Shown: positions 53,712 through 62,776 of the stretch, piece after piece
Layout: each line of letters starts with the position of its first letter
How positions within the stretch are numbered: the first letter of the stretch is position 1
Origin: Lentibacter algarum
GTDB lineage: Bacteria > Pseudomonadota > Alphaproteobacteria > Rhodobacterales > Rhodobacteraceae
Assembly: GCF_018860975.1 (NCBI RefSeq)
Contig: NZ_JAHKQI010000010.1
Coordinates: 310,001-374,000, forward strand
DNA: 64,000 nt
Direction: 5' to 3'
Translations under genes and position numbers: made by a program
Notes under the pieces: model-generated
Databases searched by the model: none
What the model saw: only the letters and a program-made list of their open reading frames with translations
What the model was told of the DNA's origin: nothing

Positions 53712-54688
53712 TGGATTTCTTCACGCTGGTTCAAGTGCTCGACAGCACACTGCGCCTCGCGACACCTTTGTTGCTGGCCTGTCTTGCCGGGCTTTACAGT
53801 GAACGCGCAGGCATCTTTGACATTGGCCTTGAGGGCAAAATGTTGATCGCTGCCTTCTTTTCGGCAGGGGTTGCCTATACGACGGGCAATGTCTGGGTGG
53901 GCATGTGTGCGGGTATCGGCGCTTCGCTCGTGCTTTCGGTGATACATGGCTTCGCCTCGATCACCTTCCGCGGCAATCAGCTGATTTCCGGCGTTGCGAT
54001 CAACTTTCTCGCGTCCGGGATTACTGTGCTTGTGGCGCAAAGCTGGTTCTCGCAAGGCGGGCGCACACCGTCACTTACCGGTGCGGGCCGCTTTGAGCCG
54101 ATCGTGCTGCCCGGTGCACTGACCCGCATACGTGACATCGCCGATGCCAACCCCTTCATGCAGATTTACTCCGAGCTGCTGTCAGGTCACACCATTATCG
54201 TTTACATCGCCTTGCTGTTTGTGCCGCTAACATGGTGGTTGCTGTTTCGCACCCGCTTCGGCTTGCGTCTTAGGGCTGTGGGCGAAAACCCCGCAGCCGT
54301 TGACACCGCCGGCATTTCAGTCGTTTCGCTGCGTTACTCAGCGGTGATAATCTGCGGCGTGCTCTGTGGCATTGCCGGCGCATACCTCGCCACTGGCCTG
54401 CAAGCGGGCTTTGTCAAAGAGATGACGGCAGGGCGCGGGTATATCGCCCTCGCCGCGCTCATCTTTGCCAAGTGGCGGCCGTGGAGTGCGCTTGGTGCCT
54501 GCCTGCTCTTTGGCTTCTTGCAAGCCGTAGCTGTGCGCTTTCAAAACATCCGCATTGGCGAATTCACAATTCCGGTGCAATTTATGGAAGCCCTACCCTA
54601 CATCCTGACGGTGGTGATTCTTGCGGGTTTCATCGGCAAAGCTATCCCGCCAAAGGCAGGTGGCGAGCCATATGTGAAAGAACGATAG
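53711..54688 (+). CDS. Nucleoside ABC transporter permease 2
   Basis: This 325-residue permease has IFDIGLEGKMLIAAFFSAGVA and VGENPAAVDTAGISV, the cytoplasmic EAA-like loop of the family. It pairs with permease 1. The ATG at 53711 overlaps the preceding stop by one base; a GTG three bases upstream is also in frame. Confidence 0.92.
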   Translation: MDFFTLVQVLDSTLRLATPLLLACLAGLYSERAGIFDIGLEGKMLIAAFFSAGVAYTTGNVWVGMCAGIGASLVLSVIHGFASITFRGNQLISGVAINFLASGITVLVAQSWFSQGGRTPSLTGAGRFEPIVLPGALTRIRDIADANPFMQIYSELLSGHTIIVYIALLFVPLTWWLLFRTRFGLRLRAVGENPAAVDTAGISVVSLRYSAVIICGVLCGIAGAYLATGLQAGFVKEMTAGRGYIALAALIFAKWRPWSALGACLLFGFLQAVAVRFQNIRIGEFTIPVQFMEALPYILTVVILAGFIGKAIPPKAGGEPYVKER

Positions 54689-54774
54689 GGCCAGCTAGGG
54701 GAAAACCACAGGCCACCTGAAAATTTGCCCGCAGGTCCCTTGCATTTGCACCAAAGGACGCTTTAGGAGAGACC

Positions 54775-55698
54775 ATGCAAATTTACCTCCCCATCGCTGA
54801 AGTTTCGGTCAACGCTTTCTTGCTGCTGGGGCTTGGCGGCATGGTCGGGGTTTTGTCGGGGATGTTTGGCGTAGGCGGCGGCTTTTTGATGACGCCGCTG
54901 TTGTTCTTTATCGGCATCCCCCCCGCTGTTGCCGTCGCGACAGGAGCCAACCAGATCGTTGCTTCGTCGTTCTCGGGGCTGCTTGCACATCTAAAACGCA
55001 AAACTGTTGATCTCAAATTGGGAACGGTGCTGCTTGTCGGTGGGCTTGTCGGCGCAGCGATCGGCATGGTGGTGTTCAACTACCTCAAAGCTATGGGCCA
55101 AGTCGACTTGCTGGTGCGGCTTTGTTATGTTGTTTTCCTCGGTATTATCGGCAGCTTGATGTTCATCGAAAGCCTCAACGCCATTCGCAAATTAGCCAAG
55201 GCAGGCGGCGCACCAGCAAAGCGCAAACGTGATCGCGGTGTGCTTTCCAAGCTGCCGTTCAAAGTGCGTTTTCACACTTCAGGGCTCTATATCTCGATCA
55301 TCCCGCCGCTGATCATCGCGGTGCTGGTCGGTATCCTCACCGCGATCATGGGCGTTGGCGGTGGCTTTATTATGGTTCCGGCGATGATCTATCTGCTCGG
55401 CATGCCAACCAAAGTCGTTGTCGGCACGTCCCTGTTTCAGATCATCTTCGTAACCGCCTTCACCACACTGCTCCACGCGACAACCAACTACACAGTTGAT
55501 ATGGCACTTGCGGTTCTGCTGTTGGTTGGTGGCGTTGTCGGTGCTCAAATAGGCACGCGCATCGGCCTTAAAATGAAGGCTGAGCAGCTGCGTATTCTGC
55601 TGGCCTTGCTGGTGATTGTTGTCTGCGGAAAGCTGGCGCTTGACCTCTTGCTTGAGCCGGGTGAGCTTTACTCTATCGGCGCGGCAGGCGGTCAATGA
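54775..55698 (+). CDS. TauE/SafE-family sulfite/anion exporter
   Basis: This 307-residue membrane protein has the repeated GVLSGMFGVGGGFLMTPLL and ILTAIMGVGGGFIMVPAMI motifs of the TauE/SafE (DUF81) family. Such proteins export sulfite or sulfoacetate after taurine degradation. Its stop overlaps the next gene's start (ATGA), a conserved pairing with TIGR02186 proteins. Confidence 0.88.
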   Translation: MQIYLPIAEVSVNAFLLLGLGGMVGVLSGMFGVGGGFLMTPLLFFIGIPPAVAVATGANQIVASSFSGLLAHLKRKTVDLKLGTVLLVGGLVGAAIGMVVFNYLKAMGQVDLLVRLCYVVFLGIIGSLMFIESLNAIRKLAKAGGAPAKRKRDRGVLSKLPFKVRFHTSGLYISIIPPLIIAVLVGILTAIMGVGGGFIMVPAMIYLLGMPTKVVVGTSLFQIIFVTAFTTLLHATTNYTVDMALAVLLLVGGVVGAQIGTRIGLKMKAEQLRILLALLVIVVCGKLALDLLLEPGELYSIGAAGGQ

Positions 55699-56459
55699 TG
55701 CTGCGGATGTTCCTCCTATTAGCACTCTGCTTTCCCGCCCTTGCGCAAGCCGAAGAAGTCGTGCTTGGCCTCAGCCAGAAGCGCGTGCAAATCACCACCA
55801 ACTTCGATGGGTCCGAAATCCTGATCTTTGGTGCCGTAAAACGTGACGGCCCTGCTCCGAGCGGCGCACCGCTTGAAGTTATCGTTGCGGTTGAAGGCCC
55901 GAGCACCGCGCTGACTGTCCGCCGCAAAGAGCGCCGCTATGGTATCTGGATCAATGTCGACGCCGTTGAAGTTGATGCAGCTCCGGCCTTTTACGCTGTC
56001 GCAACTTCTGTGCCGTTTGCCGATGCCATCACCAAAACTGAAGACCTGCGCTATAGTGTTTCGATCCCCCGTGCGGTGCGCTCGGTTGGTGCCCCGATGA
56101 ACGTCAAGGATGCCCAGGGGTTTGCCAGCGCGGTTATCCGGATCAGGGAAAACAGCGGCCTCTACCAACTGCACGAAAACAGCGTGACGTTGACAGACCA
56201 AACCCTGTTTGAAACCCGTGTCGCCCTGCCCGCGAACCTCACCGAAGGCGATTACAAAGCGCGCATTTTCCTGACCCGATCTGGCAAAGTCGTCTCCGAA
56301 TACGAGACGCTGATTGACGTTCATAAGGTCGGGCTTGAGCGGTTCTTGTTCAACTTGTCGCGTCAACAACCGCTGATCTACGGGCTGTTGTCATTGGCCA
56401 TCGCGATTGCTGCAGGCTGGCTTGCATCGGCAGCGTTCCGCATCTTCCAGCGCAACTAG
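55695..56459 (+). CDS. TIGR02186-family membrane-anchored protein
   Basis: This 254-residue protein has a signal peptide (FPALAQAEE) and a C-terminal membrane helix (LIYGLLSLAIAIAAGWLA). It is the conserved alphaproteobacterial family linked to TauE exporters; the periplasmic domain (about 25-220) may bind the exported compound. Its start overlaps the tauE stop. Convergent overlap of 4 bp with the helicase gene. Confidence 0.85.
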   Translation: MMLRMFLLLALCFPALAQAEEVVLGLSQKRVQITTNFDGSEILIFGAVKRDGPAPSGAPLEVIVAVEGPSTALTVRRKERRYGIWINVDAVEVDAAPAFYAVATSVPFADAITKTEDLRYSVSIPRAVRSVGAPMNVKDAQGFASAVIRIRENSGLYQLHENSVTLTDQTLFETRVALPANLTEGDYKARIFLTRSGKVVSEYETLIDVHKVGLERFLFNLSRQQPLIYGLLSLAIAIAAGWLASAAFRIFQRN

Positions 56460-57982
56460 ATCTCTTCTGATTGCAACTCTAGCGTTGGCGTCGGCACGAT
56501 CAAATCAGCTGTCGTTAACGGCGCCGACGGCTTTGAAAGCCGGTTGCGCACCACCCAGAACAGCCGCTCTTCAGCGCGGGTGATCGCCACATAGGCAAGC
56601 CGCTTCCACAGCGGTTGGCCCGCCTCCATGCGACCCATGCGAGAAGCTGCAAACAAGTCTGGAGCGAAGACCTGCACGTTTTCCCATTGCGAGCCCTGCG
56701 CCTTGTGAATTGTCACCGCCGCGCCGTGCAAAAATGCGGCCCCCATGCGCGCAGCGAAGGGGATGAAAGGCTCTTCCTCATCGGGCATTTCGATCTTGAC
56801 GATCGAGGCAGCAGACACTTGCGGGTCTTGCGCTCCGACGACATGCAACCGCGAGAAACCCGGCTTGCGGCCCGGCCCGAGGTAGATAACCTGCGCGCCT
56901 TTGATGAGGCCTCGCGCCTCCAGATCAAGCCGCTTTTTGCGGTGCTTGAGCGGCAGCTCCAAGCCATCACAGATCAGCGGTTCGCCCTCAAGCAGCATAT
57001 CTTCAGGCGCGCCATAAACACGGCGAAAGGCGTTTATCAGCCGTATGCGCGTTGCATTACGCCAGACCAGCACCGGCGATCGCGCCATCAAGTCAACCTC
57101 GACGCGCTGCCCAAGCACGACCCTGTCATCACGCGCCGCGGCTTCTTCAACCATGCGCTCGAAATCACCAAAGCCTAGCTGAGGGTCGGCCAAGGCATGG
57201 GCCAAATCAAGGATCGGGTTTGTCGCCTCTTGCCGGTGTATGCGCTCAAGGCTGAGCACGGCTTTCTCGGGCAGCTTCTCAAACACCATCGCACCTGACT
57301 GTTTCACCGGCGCAAGCTGTGCCGGATCACCAAACAGGATCAGATTGGGGAAAATTTCCCTAAGGTCTTCATACTGCTTGTCATCCAGCATCGAGGCTTC
57401 ATCGATCATCCCGACATCAAGCGGGTCTTCACGGCGCTTCCAACCCGTGATGAAATCGGACCCACGCAACCCAGCTGCCGCCATCGCTCCCGGGATCGAC
57501 TTGTTGCCCTGGTAAAACGCATGCGCGCGATCAAGCGCAATGTCCGTGATCCCTTCGATTTCAGGACGCTCGCCCTGCCCAGTCAGCCACTCGGCGATGC
57601 GCTCGTATTCGGGGTCGTAAACCGGGGTGTAGAGAATTCGGTGAATTGTCGTCGCAGGAACGCCACGCATCCGCAACACACTCGCGGCTTTATTGGTCGG
57701 TGCCAAAATGGCCAGCGTGCGGCCATCCTTGCGCTTTTTGCCTTCGTAATCGCCCGACACGATATCAACACCGGCTTCTTCCATCGCTTCATAAAGCTGC
57801 GCCAGCAGCAGCGTCTTACCGCTGCCAGCTTTGCCCGTAATCGCCAAAACACGCGCCGGCTTGTCGCCAAGCGGCAGCGTCGTGCCATCCTCAAGGTCGA
57901 TCCCGCTGGAGCGCAACATCTCGGTGACGGTGTCAAAGGCTTCGGCCTGATCTTCAGACAGCTGTGGGGTCAGTGCATTCAT
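56456..57982 (-). CDS. RecD-like ATP-dependent helicase
   Basis: This 508-residue SF1 helicase has Walker A GKAGSGKTLLL (residues 50-60), VGMIDEASMLDD and LILFGDPAQLAPV, and a C-terminal UvrD_C_2 segment with TIHKAQGSQWENV. It resembles AAA-like RecD2-type helicases rather than RecBCD RecD. It lies downstream of luxI on the same strand with a 49-base gap, so it may be read through from luxI. Confidence 0.88.
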   Translation of the reverse strand: MNALTPQLSEDQAEAFDTVTEMLRSSGIDLEDGTTLPLGDKPARVLAITGKAGSGKTLLLAQLYEAMEEAGVDIVSGDYEGKKRKDGRTLAILAPTNKAASVLRMRGVPATTIHRILYTPVYDPEYERIAEWLTGQGERPEIEGITDIALDRAHAFYQGNKSIPGAMAAAGLRGSDFITGWKRREDPLDVGMIDEASMLDDKQYEDLREIFPNLILFGDPAQLAPVKQSGAMVFEKLPEKAVLSLERIHRQEATNPILDLAHALADPQLGFGDFERMVEEAAARDDRVVLGQRVEVDLMARSPVLVWRNATRIRLINAFRRVYGAPEDMLLEGEPLICDGLELPLKHRKKRLDLEARGLIKGAQVIYLGPGRKPGFSRLHVVGAQDPQVSAASIVKIEMPDEEEPFIPFAARMGAAFLHGAAVTIHKAQGSQWENVQVFAPDLFAASRMGRMEAGQPLWKRLAYVAITRAEERLFWVVRNRLSKPSAPLTTADLIVPTPTLELQSEEI

Positions 57983-58031
57983 GCGCTGACCCTACCGCCT
58001 TTATACGCCGGGTTGAACGACGAAATGCCGC

Positions 58032-58661
58032 TTAAGCCGCCTTGCTTGCGCGCCCGAACTTGCGTTGATACCACCAGTTGACAACATCAGCAGATATCCC
58101 GGCTTTGCTAAGCAACTGCGCCTTAGACGCAGCAGTGTATGTCCAAAGGCCGATACTGGTTTTGGTACGCCCTTCACCGGTGCTACCAAGCACTTTAGGG
58201 GCCGAGCCGACCATCCGGTAAACTCGCGTCATCGGAGCATCAAACACTGCAATGAAGTGTTCGACACCCTGCCCTTTCATCAGAGCCGACCCCGCCAGCA
58301 TGAGCGTAGAGGCCACGTCAGTGCCCGAGCCCGCCGCAAGGCAAAAGCGCGTGCATTCCCATGTATGCTCGTCCGAGACTGTTTGACCGTCGAGCAAATG
58401 CGAGAAATGCTCGTTGATCATGGTGCGGCCGGTGGTTGGCAGAAACCGCATCGAGCCGCCATGGCGGCCATCAGGGCGCTCCCAGATAACATATAGCGGG
58501 CGCAGCGACGGCGCATCATACTGGTCACGTTCTTCACCGTTTTCATCAACCGTAACATCCCACTTCAAGCGCTCCTTAAACTGGAAAGCGCGATCGCAAA
58601 ACATTGTGTGGCTCAGCAACGGGTAGGCTTGTAGTTCATCTGCATATAGAAATCGTATCAT
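58032..58661 (-). CDS. luxI: Acyl-homoserine lactone synthase (LuxI family)
   Basis: This 209-residue enzyme makes acyl-homoserine lactone signals from SAM and acyl-ACP. The conserved residues fit: Arg in CDRAFQFKERLKWDV, Trp34, Glu and Asp near YDAP, the second Arg in GSMRFLPTTGR and ECTRF. The acyl chain specificity is not predicted. It is downstream of luxR on the same strand; an inverted repeat of TTAAC lies between them (58692-58709). Confidence 0.93.
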   Translation of the reverse strand: MIRFLYADELQAYPLLSHTMFCDRAFQFKERLKWDVTVDENGEERDQYDAPSLRPLYVIWERPDGRHGGSMRFLPTTGRTMINEHFSHLLDGQTVSDEHTWECTRFCLAAGSGTDVASTLMLAGSALMKGQGVEHFIAVFDAPMTRVYRMVGSAPKVLGSTGEGRTKTSIGLWTYTAASKAQLLSKAGISADVVNWWYQRKFGRASKAA

Positions 58662-58691
58662 GTTTTCCTCACTTTCTATGTAAGGAAAATT

Positions 58692-58709
58692 TTAACTAAA
58701 TACGGTTAA
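58692..58709. promoter_or_regulatory. Inverted repeat TTAAC-N8-GTTAA upstream of luxI
   Basis: The minus strand reads TTAACCGTATTTAGTTAA. The half-sites are CtrA-like but the spacing (10 between TTAA and TTAA) is not the canonical 7. It lies 31 bases before the luxI ATG. Confidence 0.4.
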
Positions 58710-58742
58710 TAAGCTCTTAAAACGTTGTTACAAAACAGCGCG

Positions 58743-59507
58743 TTAGATAACTATCAACCCGTTCTGAAGCGCGCGCGCAACCGCATGAGTCGTGTTTGCT
58801 GCGCCAAGCTTATGTCGCGCTGATTCAATGTAAACCCGCAAGGTATGTTCAGATATCGACAGGGTGTCAGCAACCTGCGCGCGGCTATAGCCCATCGCCA
58901 GAAATGTCATTGCGTCTACTTCTCTCGGGCTCAAAGCCGCCGTCGCTTCGGGCGCACGGTCCGGTTCAAATTCCAGCGCCTTTTCATTAAAGTAATGCGC
59001 CACGAGGATCAGATTACGGCGGTTGTTTTCGATAAACTCGAACCAGGTATCGTCATCACTGTCATGGTTAACCGAGAACAGTGCAAACTGCCCGTTTGGC
59101 CCGTGGACAGGAACCGAAAATCCCTGATTGCCGACACCATGGGCCTGCGCATCTTCCAGAAATCCGCGAGCAGCCTTACTTGTCCAATTCAACTTTTTCC
59201 AGTCAACCGCGGTAAAGCGTTGAAAGCACCCCAGCACGACAGGGTCAACACGCAGGTAGTCTTGGTCGACATATCGTTGCACCCAAGCGTCATCATAGGT
59301 GCCACAACCGTATTGTGTGCCCGAGCCACTAACCCAATGATACACAATGTGGTCGACTTCAAAATAGTCACGGAGTTGTTCGGAAATTAACTGAAGCTGC
59401 GGCAGCTCAGTTGTTCGCTCGAGAGCTTTCAAAATCGTGTTGAACGCCGTTGCTGCCCGCCGTCGTTTCAAGCGCTTTCCCCCTTGAACTGCCAGACGCA
59501 AGCTCAC
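58743..59507 (-). CDS. luxR: LuxR-type quorum-sensing regulator
   Basis: This protein (254 residues from GTG at 59507) has an autoinducer-binding domain with the invariant Trp-Tyr-Asp-Pro positions (AWVQRYVDQDYLRVDPVV), the later Trp (AVDWKKLNW) and Gly (GVGNQGFSVPV), and a C-terminal GerE HTH (LSPREVDAMTFLAMG, LSISEHTLRVYIESARHKL). The start is uncertain: GTG 59507 or TTG 59471, the latter preceded by GGGGGAAAG. It overlaps the short upstream gene. Confidence 0.9.
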   Translation of the reverse strand: MSLRLAVQGGKRLKRRRAATAFNTILKALERTTELPQLQLISEQLRDYFEVDHIVYHWVSGSGTQYGCGTYDDAWVQRYVDQDYLRVDPVVLGCFQRFTAVDWKKLNWTSKAARGFLEDAQAHGVGNQGFSVPVHGPNGQFALFSVNHDSDDDTWFEFIENNRRNLILVAHYFNEKALEFEPDRAPEATAALSPREVDAMTFLAMGYSRAQVADTLSISEHTLRVYIESARHKLGAANTTHAVARALQNGLIVI

Positions 59508-59619
59508 ATGCCGCCATCAAAGCGGTGTCTTCAAGCTGAACAGCCAAGCTCGGTAAGCCGTTAGCCTTGGCAAAGGCCTTCAGGTCATCGAGAACGTCCA
59601 GTATCCATTCATTCTTCAT
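59407..59619 (-). CDS. Short conserved-looking protein overlapping luxR
   Basis: This 70-residue frame MKNEWILDVLDDLKAFAKAN and GLPSLAVQLEDTALMAACEL looks like a genuine helical protein. It overlaps the 5' end of luxR by 101 bp in another frame. A similar small protein precedes luxR in some Roseobacters as far as I recall, so it may be a real regulator or a leader whose translation couples to luxR. The tail after about residue 45 shares its bases with luxR. Confidence 0.6.
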   Translation of the reverse strand: MKNEWILDVLDDLKAFAKANGLPSLAVQLEDTALMAACELASGSSRGKALETTAGSNGVQHDFESSRANN

Positions 59620-59636
59620 GAACTATCGCCTTTGGA

Positions 59637-59657
59637 GGATTAACAAAAGGTTAATCC
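59637..59657. promoter_or_regulatory. TTAA-N7-TTAA (CtrA-like) palindrome upstream of the luxR leader gene
   Basis: GGATTAAC-AAAAG-GTTAATCC is a perfect 8-bp inverted repeat, and it contains TTAA-CAAAAGG-TTAA, exactly the full CtrA recognition pattern. It lies 18 bases upstream of the small gene's ATG. Confidence 0.6.
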
Positions 59658-59760
59658 AACCGTAGCACGCAAAAAATCTGGGAGACACTCGCGAGAATTC
59701 CCTCCCCCAAAATAGCGGGAACCTTGAATTGTAGCCTGCTGATAACTCTAATCAGCGCAA

Positions 59761-59792
59761 GGGCCACAGACCAAATCACTGATCTGCGGCCC
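59761..59792. terminator. Stem-loop downstream of ccr
   Basis: GGGCCACAGA pairs with TCTGCGGCCC (one mismatch) around a 12-base loop. It lies 19 bases beyond the ccr stop and probably ends that transcript; no long T-run follows. Confidence 0.6.
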
Positions 59793-59810
59793 TAACTGCA
59801 AAAATATTGA

Positions 59811-61097
59811 TTACTTGCCGGCTTCGATCACGTCTTCAACCGTGCGCAGACCGGTTTTGGGCGCCTGCACCAATACCGCCATATTGCCGGGCTTGTGCTC
59901 GTTGCGCAGCATTTTCATATGTGCCGCGGGGATCTCGTCCCATGCGAACACTTCTGACATGCAAGGGTCCAAGCGGCGATCAACCATCAAGCGGTTGGCC
60001 GAAGCGGCCTGCTTGAGGTTGGCAAAGTGGCTACCTTGCAGGCGCTTTTGGTGCATCCACATGTAGCGCACATCAAAGGTGCAGTTAAAGCCCGAGGTGC
60101 CAGCACAGATCACCACGATGCCGCCCTTTTTAACCACCAAAGTCGACACAGGGAACGTCGCCTCGCCGGGGTGCTCGAACACCATGTCGACGCTCACGCC
60201 CTTACCGGTAATGTCCCAGATCGCCTTACCAAACTTGCGCGCTTCTTTTGTCCACGCGACATACTCGGGGCTGTTCACCGTGGGAAGCTGCCCCCAGCAG
60301 TTAAAGTCCTTGCGGTTGATCACGCCTTTGGCGCCCTGATCCATCACAAATTCGCGTTTGCTCTCGTCCGAAATCACCCCGATCGCGTTCGCGCCGGCAG
60401 TGTTGGCCAGTTGGATAGCATATGAGCCAAGGCCGCCAGATGCGCCCCATACCAGAACATTCTGACCTGGCTTAAGCTCGTGCGGGTGGTGGCCGAACAG
60501 CATGCGATAGGCCGTTGCGAGCGTCAGCGTGTAGCAAGCGCTCTCTTCCCAAGTCAGATGCTTGGGGCGTGGCATAAGCTGCTGCGCCTGCACACGGGTG
60601 AACTGGCTGAAAGAGCCGTCTCCTGTTTCATAGCCCCAAATACGCTGCGTTGCAGAAAACATCGGGTCGCCACCGTTGCACTCTTCATCGTCGCCGTCGT
60701 CTTGGTTGCAGTGGATAACGACCTCGTCACCGACTTTCCATGTCTTCACTTTGTCGCCCACGGCCCAAACGATACCGGCCGCGTCAGAACCGGCAATGTG
60801 ATAGTCCGCTCCGTGCACATCAAACGGGCTGATCGGCTGGCCAAGGCCCGCCCAAACACCATTGTAGTTAACACCAGCCGCCATAACCAAAACCAGCACT
60901 TCGTGACTGTCGATAACCCATGTATCAACGACTTCCTGCTGGAAAGACTGGTCAGGCTCACCGTGGCGTTCACGGCGAATAGCCCATGAATACATCTTTT
61001 TCGGAACATATCCGAGGGGTGGCATTTCGCCCACTTCGTAGAGGTCTTTTTCCGGTGCATCGTATGCTGCAAAGCCAGTGTCAGTATCCAAAGCCAT
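59811..61097 (-). CDS. ccr: Crotonyl-CoA carboxylase/reductase
   Basis: This 428-residue enzyme of the ethylmalonyl-CoA pathway reductively carboxylates crotonyl-CoA to ethylmalonyl-CoA with NADPH and CO2. The N-terminus MALDTDTGFAAYDAPEKDLY and the blocks CNQDDGDDEECNGGDPMF and WGASGGLGSYAIQLA (nucleotide-binding) are typical of Rhodobacterales Ccr. The ATG at 61097 is used; an upstream ATG at 61112 adds five residues. It stands 147 bases from the acyltransferase and divergent ecm lies beyond. Confidence 0.97.
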   Translation of the reverse strand: MALDTDTGFAAYDAPEKDLYEVGEMPPLGYVPKKMYSWAIRRERHGEPDQSFQQEVVDTWVIDSHEVLVLVMAAGVNYNGVWAGLGQPISPFDVHGADYHIAGSDAAGIVWAVGDKVKTWKVGDEVVIHCNQDDGDDEECNGGDPMFSATQRIWGYETGDGSFSQFTRVQAQQLMPRPKHLTWEESACYTLTLATAYRMLFGHHPHELKPGQNVLVWGASGGLGSYAIQLANTAGANAIGVISDESKREFVMDQGAKGVINRKDFNCWGQLPTVNSPEYVAWTKEARKFGKAIWDITGKGVSVDMVFEHPGEATFPVSTLVVKKGGIVVICAGTSGFNCTFDVRYMWMHQKRLQGSHFANLKQAASANRLMVDRRLDPCMSEVFAWDEIPAAHMKMLRNEHKPGNMAVLVQAPKTGLRTVEDVIEAGK

Positions 61098-61259
61098 CGT
61101 CTCAAACTCCATTTCGTTGCTGTTTCAGCATGTGAATTTCGTCGCCATTACGCCGCAGCGCAGAATCTCTTTTCAAGCGAAAGGAATACCAGCCACGCGA
61201 AACAATGCAATAGCATTGAGTAACTTTTTGAAACTTTATAACCTCGCGACCGCAGAAAA

Positions 61260-62621
61260 CTAGTCAGCTATCAGGTGCCTAACCGATGCTGCATAGTAAG
61301 TCACTAACGAGGCCCCCGCCTCTGTCACAGCAAAACCGGCCCCTGTCTGCTCAACCGCGCCGCGGCTCACAAGGTTTCGCAAGCCGTAGTCGGCGGCATA
61401 GTCAAAATCTTCGCGTGGCAGGTGAATATGGGCTTCGGGCATCTTGTCTGACAACACCCGCATCGCTTTTTCAAAGCCTTCTTTGGTAAGCGGCCCCTCG
61501 GCGCGCTCGAACACCAACGCCGCCAAAGGCACAGGCAAGACAGGAACCACCTCAGCAATGCGTCGCATCAGCGTTTCTGCAAGTGCCTCGACGTCTGCTT
61601 CCTTCTTGCGGCCCTTTTCACGGCGCAGCGAGATAGGCGCTCCGAAGCTCACCGCAGCATAGCCAAATCTGTGGTACCGCCCCCGCATCCACTGCCAAAG
61701 CAGCCGCAGCAAGTATCTCAGGATCACCGATATCTTGGCCGGAAACTTGCGTGTGCCTTGTTCGCCTGCTTGAATCAGAACTCTGTCTTCAAGCACACGA
61801 TCGTAGTTTATCGCCACCGGAATAAACACAACATCGCGCTCTTTGGTATCGTGGCCCTCAGCGATGTATTTCAATATCCCGACTTTGGCCTTACCCAGTT
61901 TGCCATCAAGCGACAAGCCGCCTTCCGGAAACACCGCCTGCGTAACGCCGCCGTCGGTTGCCAGCCGCACATATCGCTGCAAAACCTTACGATAAAGTGC
62001 GCCCCGCGACTTGCGCCGGATAAAATACGCGCCCATCGACTTGATAAGCCTGCTCAGCGGCCAGACGCGCGCCCACTCGCCAACAGCATAAGACAAAGTG
62101 CTTTGCTCGGAGGCCAGATATGTCACCAAAACATAGTCCATATTGCTGCGGTGGTTCATCACAAACACCACAGTTGCCTCACGGTCGATTGTGGCCAGTG
62201 TTTCGCGCGCGTGATGACCAAGGCGAACGCGATAGAGCAGTCGGCTGATAAACTTGGTCAGCCTCATAGCCACGCCGTAGTATAGCGTCGCGCTAAATGA
62301 GGGCACAATCTCGCGCGCATAGCGACGCGCCCTCTCAAACGCGACGTTCTCCGGCACACCTTCTTTTCTGGCGTGTTCCGCAATCGCGCGCGACACTTCC
62401 TCGTCATATGTCAGCCTCTGGATCATGTCGTGCCTGCGGGCCAACTTGAAAGGCTCGATCGGGCGGTCAAGCTTCTCATTGAGCTTGGCAACAGCCTTCT
62501 CCATCCGCCGCCGGAAGAACCAACGCACGGAAGGAAACAGGAAATGCGAGGCAAACGTTATCGCTGCAAAAAGCAGAATAACACCCAATAGCCAGAGCGG
62601 AACTTCGATCACTTGAAACAT
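61260..62621 (-). CDS. Glycerol-3-phosphate/lysophospholipid acyltransferase family protein
   Basis: This 453-residue protein has an N-terminal membrane segment and the acyltransferase motifs NHRSNMDYVL (HX4D), FIRRKSRGALYR and VFPEGGLSLDGKLGK. This is the PlsB/PlsC-type family that acylates glycerol phosphates. The exact acceptor is unknown. It is divergent from ecm and downstream neighbour of ccr, a recurrent arrangement in Rhodobacterales. Confidence 0.85.
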   Translation of the reverse strand: MFQVIEVPLWLLGVILLFAAITFASHFLFPSVRWFFRRRMEKAVAKLNEKLDRPIEPFKLARRHDMIQRLTYDEEVSRAIAEHARKEGVPENVAFERARRYAREIVPSFSATLYYGVAMRLTKFISRLLYRVRLGHHARETLATIDREATVVFVMNHRSNMDYVLVTYLASEQSTLSYAVGEWARVWPLSRLIKSMGAYFIRRKSRGALYRKVLQRYVRLATDGGVTQAVFPEGGLSLDGKLGKAKVGILKYIAEGHDTKERDVVFIPVAINYDRVLEDRVLIQAGEQGTRKFPAKISVILRYLLRLLWQWMRGRYHRFGYAAVSFGAPISLRREKGRKKEADVEALAETLMRRIAEVVPVLPVPLAALVFERAEGPLTKEGFEKAMRVLSDKMPEAHIHLPREDFDYAADYGLRNLVSRGAVEQTGAGFAVTEAGASLVTYYAASVRHLIAD

Positions 62622-62776
62622 AGTTTACATTGGCGAAACAGGCCCGTTCTTGCAAGCGCGATTGCCACGCAGCCTCGCCGACATGCCGCAACGCAGCGAA
62701 TTGACGCGCCAGATAATTCCAAGTATCAGTCTTTCAACGTAAGATAATTACCGAAACCGATTCACGAGGCCCACCG

